Source: JAWWPG01 sp037719575 (GTDB taxonomy: Bacteria; Actinomycetota; Actinomycetes; Propionibacteriales; Nocardioidaceae). From it: DNA of 64,000 nt. The DNA lies in contig JBBJMF010000003.1 in assembly GCA_037719575.1 (NCBI GenBank), forward strand, positions 1 through 64,000. Reading direction: 5' to 3'. Each line of letters begins with the position of its first letter. Positions within the stretch are counted from its first letter, which is position 1. Made by a program: the position numbers and the translations under genes. Positions 61,598 through 64,000 of this stretch are shown in pieces. The notes beneath the pieces are model-generated. The model worked only from the letters and a program-made list of their open reading frames with translations. It did not search any database and was not told the DNA's origin.

Positions 61598-63181
61598 AAG
61601 GACCTGGTCGGGCCAACGGGAGCGCAGCCAGCGGTCGTGGCTGGCTACCACCACCGTCCCGGTGGAGCGTTCGAGGGCCGACTCCAGCTCGCCGGCCAGG
61701 GTCAACGAGATGTGGTTGGTCGGCTCGTCGAGCAGCAGCAGGTCCACGCCACCCGCGACAAGGATCGCCAGGGCGAGCCGGCGCTGCTGCCCGACGCTGA
61801 GCACGCCGATCGGTCGAGCCAGCTCGCGCGGATGGAGCAGACCGAGCTCGCGAAGTGACACAGGTGAGCCGGTGGCGGCGTCGTACTCCTGCTGGGGTGT
61901 TCGCGACGGGTCGGAGAAGGACACGTCCTGAGACAGCAACCCGACCTTACGGGCTGAGACCATTATCGTGCCGGCATCGGCCTCGAGGTGCCCGGCCAGT
62001 ACGTGCAGCAGGCTGGACTTGCCCGAGCCGTTCGCACCGGTCACCAGCAGGTGCTGGCCGGCGGACAGGTCCAGCCGCTCGACCTCGACGCGGCCACTGA
62101 CCCGCAGCCCGCGTACGAAAACCACCGAGCCCCGCGCGGTCGTGCTCCCGGACAGCGGCTTGCGGAAGCTGATCTCCCGTGGGGGTTTACGCACCTGGTC
62201 GCGCTCGAGCACGTCGAGTCGGCGCTCGACGTTGCGCACCCGGCGGCTCACGGCGGCCTGCGTGAGCTGGGCCTTCGCATGGACGATGTACTTGTCGTTG
62301 TCCCGCGGCGGACGGGAGGCATGGCCCACCTGACGCGCCGTGGTCCGCGCCGCCTGCCGCAGCGTGTTCAGCTCACCCTGCTGGGCGGCGAACGCCTCCT
62401 CCCAGCGACGCCGGGCGGCGACCTTGTGCTCGAGATAGCCAGTGAACCCGCCGCCGAACCGGTTGCCCCCCTCGCCGTCGACACCGAAGTGGCTCGAGTC
62501 CAGGTCGACGATGACCGAGCACACCCGGTCCAGGAACACCCGGTCGTGGCTCGCGACCAGCACTACCCCCGGCAGGTCGAGCAGGAACGACTCGAGGAAC
62601 TCGATGGCGTCGTCGTCGAGGTGGTTCGTGGGCTCGTCGAGGATCACGCACTCCGGCTGGCGGGCGACCAGTGCGGCCAACGCGAGCCGGGTGCGCTCAC
62701 CGCCGGAGAGCTCACGCACCGGTCTGGTCGGGTCGATTGCCGCCAACCCGAGACGATGTCCGGCCCGCTCGGCGCGCCGGTCGGCGTCCCAGGCTCCGTG
62801 ATAGGTCGCCCAGGCTAGCGTCTCGGCGTAGTCGTCGGCGACCGCTGGGTCATCGAGCCGATGTGCGAGGTGCTCCAGACGCCGTACGGTGCGATGCAGG
62901 GGTTCGAGCGCACCCGAGAGGACGTCGCCCAGCGTGGCGTCGTCCTCGAAGGTGAGGTCCTGAGCGACATAGCCGACCTCGGGCGGGAGGGAGACCGAGC
63001 CGGAGTCGCGCTCCTCGCCGCCGACCAACAGCCGCAGCAGCGTGGACTTGCCGACGCCGTTCTCGCCGACCAGCCCGACCGGCTGGCCGGGGTTGGCCAC
63101 GAGCTCGAGGCCGTCGAGGACGATGCGATCGCCGTATGCCTTGGAGACGTCGTGCGCGATGAGGGGAGAAAGGAATGACAT
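61559..63181 (-). CDS. ABC-F family ATPase
   Basis: A 540-residue protein with two ABC ATPase domains and no membrane part. Domain 1 has GENGVGKST, LSGGERTRLALA and ILDEPTNHLDD. Domain 2 has GANGSGKSS, LSVGQQRRLALA and LLDEPTNHIS. A charged linker (about 235-315) lies between them. ABC-F proteins act on ribosomes, as regulators or antibiotic-resistance factors; the TlrC/CarA-like type is common in actinobacteria, but the class cannot be fixed here. The C-terminal residues QVERPFRSG come from the direct repeat. Confidence 0.88.
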   Translation of the reverse strand: MSFLSPLIAHDVSKAYGDRIVLDGLELVANPGQPVGLVGENGVGKSTLLRLLVGGEERDSGSVSLPPEVGYVAQDLTFEDDATLGDVLSGALEPLHRTVRRLEHLAHRLDDPAVADDYAETLAWATYHGAWDADRRAERAGHRLGLAAIDPTRPVRELSGGERTRLALAALVARQPECVILDEPTNHLDDDAIEFLESFLLDLPGVVLVASHDRVFLDRVCSVIVDLDSSHFGVDGEGGNRFGGGFTGYLEHKVAARRRWEEAFAAQQGELNTLRQAARTTARQVGHASRPPRDNDKYIVHAKAQLTQAAVSRRVRNVERRLDVLERDQVRKPPREISFRKPLSGSTTARGSVVFVRGLRVSGRVEVERLDLSAGQHLLVTGANGSGKSSLLHVLAGHLEADAGTIMVSARKVGLLSQDVSFSDPSRTPQQEYDAATGSPVSLRELGLLHPRELARPIGVLSVGQQRRLALAILVAGGVDLLLLDEPTNHISLTLAGELESALERSTGTVVVASHDRWLRSRWPDQVLQVERPFRSGLPG

Positions 63182-63326
63182 CAGCACCACCGATGTGCGG
63201 GCGGTCGGAGCTCGCCCGGGCAGGGCCGCGAGGGGAGCGGGGCTGTGTCAGATCCACATGATGACGGCGACACTACAGCGCGGCCGTGAGCGGCTCAAAC
63301 CCGTTTGCGAGCCACTGCCCGTCGTC

Positions 63327-63332
63327 TAGCGT
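63327..63332 (+). promoter_or_regulatory. -10 hexamer, leaderless nucleotidyltransferase transcript
   Basis: TAGCGT lies six bases before GTG 63339, which favours this start over ATG 63351. Confidence 0.4.
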
Positions 63333-63338
63333 GACGGC

Positions 63339-64000
63339 GTGACCTTCGCCATGTCGATTCCTGTCGAGTACGGCGACGACGGCTACCCACGCGACCTGAC
63401 GCCGGAGCAGCGGGCGTTCCAGCGCCTCTACGGACCGTGGGACGCGTTCGACCCCCAGCAGGCGCGGGAGGTCTTCGAGCCGTTCGGTATCCCCTGGTGG
63501 GTGGCCGGCGGGTGGTCGATCCAGGCATTCACCGGTGTCGCCCGCAAACACGAGGACATCGATGTCGCGATCTTCCGACGGGACCTGCCGGCGCTGCGGG
63601 TCGGCGTTGCGAGTGGGTTCCACGTCTGGGCGGCCGGGCCACAGGGGCTCTGCCCTCTCGATGACCGGCAGATGACGATGCCCGAGCAGGCTGACCAGGT
63701 CTGGCTGCGAGCCCATGCGCTGGCCCCGTGGCGGGCGGACGTGCTGCTCAACCCCGACCAGGACGGCCGCTGGGTGTTCCGGCGCGACCGCGCGCACGTC
63801 GCGGACCTGGCCGACGTCACCTGGACCCAGGACGGGGTCCGCTACCTGAACCCAGAGGTCACGCTCGCGTTCAAGGCCAAGCACACCCGGCCCAAGGATG
63901 ACGAGGACTTCGCCGCGACCCTGCCTTTCCTGGACTCAACGCAGCGGGCGTGGCTGGGCGACTTCCTGGCTCGGACCTATCCCGATCACGCATGGGGCAG
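63339..64000 (+). CDS. Nucleotidyltransferase-like protein, cut by the window end
   Basis: An open frame runs to the last base, giving at least 220 residues without a stop. The segment GIPWWVAGGWSIQAFTG followed by HEDIDVAIFRRD has the Gly-rich and Asp-x-Asp signature of the nucleotidyltransferase fold found in aminoglycoside adenylyltransferase-like proteins. Later parts (DVLLNPDQDGRWVFRRD, TLAFKAKHTRPKDDEDF) fit the same group. Whether it modifies a drug, a tRNA or something else is unknown. Confidence 0.75.
   Translation, partial: MTFAMSIPVEYGDDGYPRDLTPEQRAFQRLYGPWDAFDPQQAREVFEPFGIPWWVAGGWSIQAFTGVARKHEDIDVAIFRRDLPALRVGVASGFHVWAAGPQGLCPLDDRQMTMPEQADQVWLRAHALAPWRADVLLNPDQDGRWVFRRDRAHVADLADVTWTQDGVRYLNPEVTLAFKAKHTRPKDDEDFAATLPFLDSTQRAWLGDFLARTYPDHAWG

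Overview
The window comes from the chromosome of a high-GC actinobacterium. Third-position G/C is extreme, starts are often GTG, and nucS, the GlgE alpha-glucan genes, a FilP/Scy-like coiled-coil protein and an actinobacterial-type atp operon with a long delta subunit are all present. Gene content points to a Nocardioides-like member of the Propionibacteriales, but that is inference without a search. From memory, the gene order (atp operon, adenosyltransferase, hydroxybutyryl-CoA dehydrogenase, nucS, coiled-coil protein, epimerase, thiolase, meaB, isobutyryl-CoA mutase, thioredoxin-TPR protein, glgB-mak-treS-glgE, glgP) resembles the atp-to-glg stretch of Streptomyces chromosomes. This looks like conserved core chromosome, not an island. 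I see no integrase, transposase, phage gene, tRNA, rRNA or CRISPR.

Layout. 1-319: regulatory region with a GC hairpin, a G-quadruplex motif and a Rex-type operator. 320-8086: the complete F1Fo ATP synthase operon. 8134-19751: small conserved proteins, cobalamin adenosyltransferase, a broken methyltransferase gene, an SDR, a STAS protein, ethylmalonyl-CoA mutase, two GNAT enzymes, a PCMT-like methyltransferase, a soluble transhydrogenase and NucS. 19813-29544: a tandem-fused 3-hydroxybutyryl-CoA dehydrogenase, a hydrolase, an AI-2E family permease and a polarity-type coiled-coil protein, then the metabolic centre: crotonyl-CoA carboxylase/reductase and epimerase on the minus strand, divergent from thiolase and MeaB. 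29587-36735: an export system of two ABC ATPases and two very large FtsX-type permeases. 36815-43240: a conserved unknown, a MarR regulator, an IcmA-type mutase, a ribosomal-protection-type GTPase and a thioredoxin/TPR protein. 43601-54018: glgE-treS-mak-glgB facing glgP. 54104-55896: three unrecognised genes that look like a small type VII-associated module. 55972-64000: a SigK-like sigma factor without its anti-sigma gene, a crotonase, a methyltransferase-acyltransferase pair, LapA-like protein, both ETF subunits, an ABC-F ATPase and the start of a nucleotidyltransferase gene.

How the genes fit together. Thiolase, 3-hydroxybutyryl-CoA dehydrogenase, a crotonase, Ccr, the epimerase and ethylmalonyl-CoA mutase can form the upper half of the ethylmalonyl-CoA pathway (acetyl-CoA to methylsuccinyl-CoA). 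MeaB and the PduO-type adenosyltransferase would service the B12 mutases, and ETF can serve acyl-CoA dehydrogenases. The lower half (methylsuccinyl-CoA dehydrogenase, mesaconyl-CoA hydratase, malyl-CoA lyase) is not in this window. The four CO2-pocket residues described for Ccr are all present at the published numbering, so carboxylation rather than plain reduction is the expected activity. The glg block turns trehalose into alpha-glucan, with phosphorolysis by GlgP.

Beyond genes, three things stand out: a two-copy dispersed palindromic repeat, one copy of which appears to extend the meaB reading frame; a recurring hairpin-stem motif at two distant gene ends; and a repeated TANNNT hexamer 6-7 bases before start codons, which suggests that at least ten genes are leaderless.
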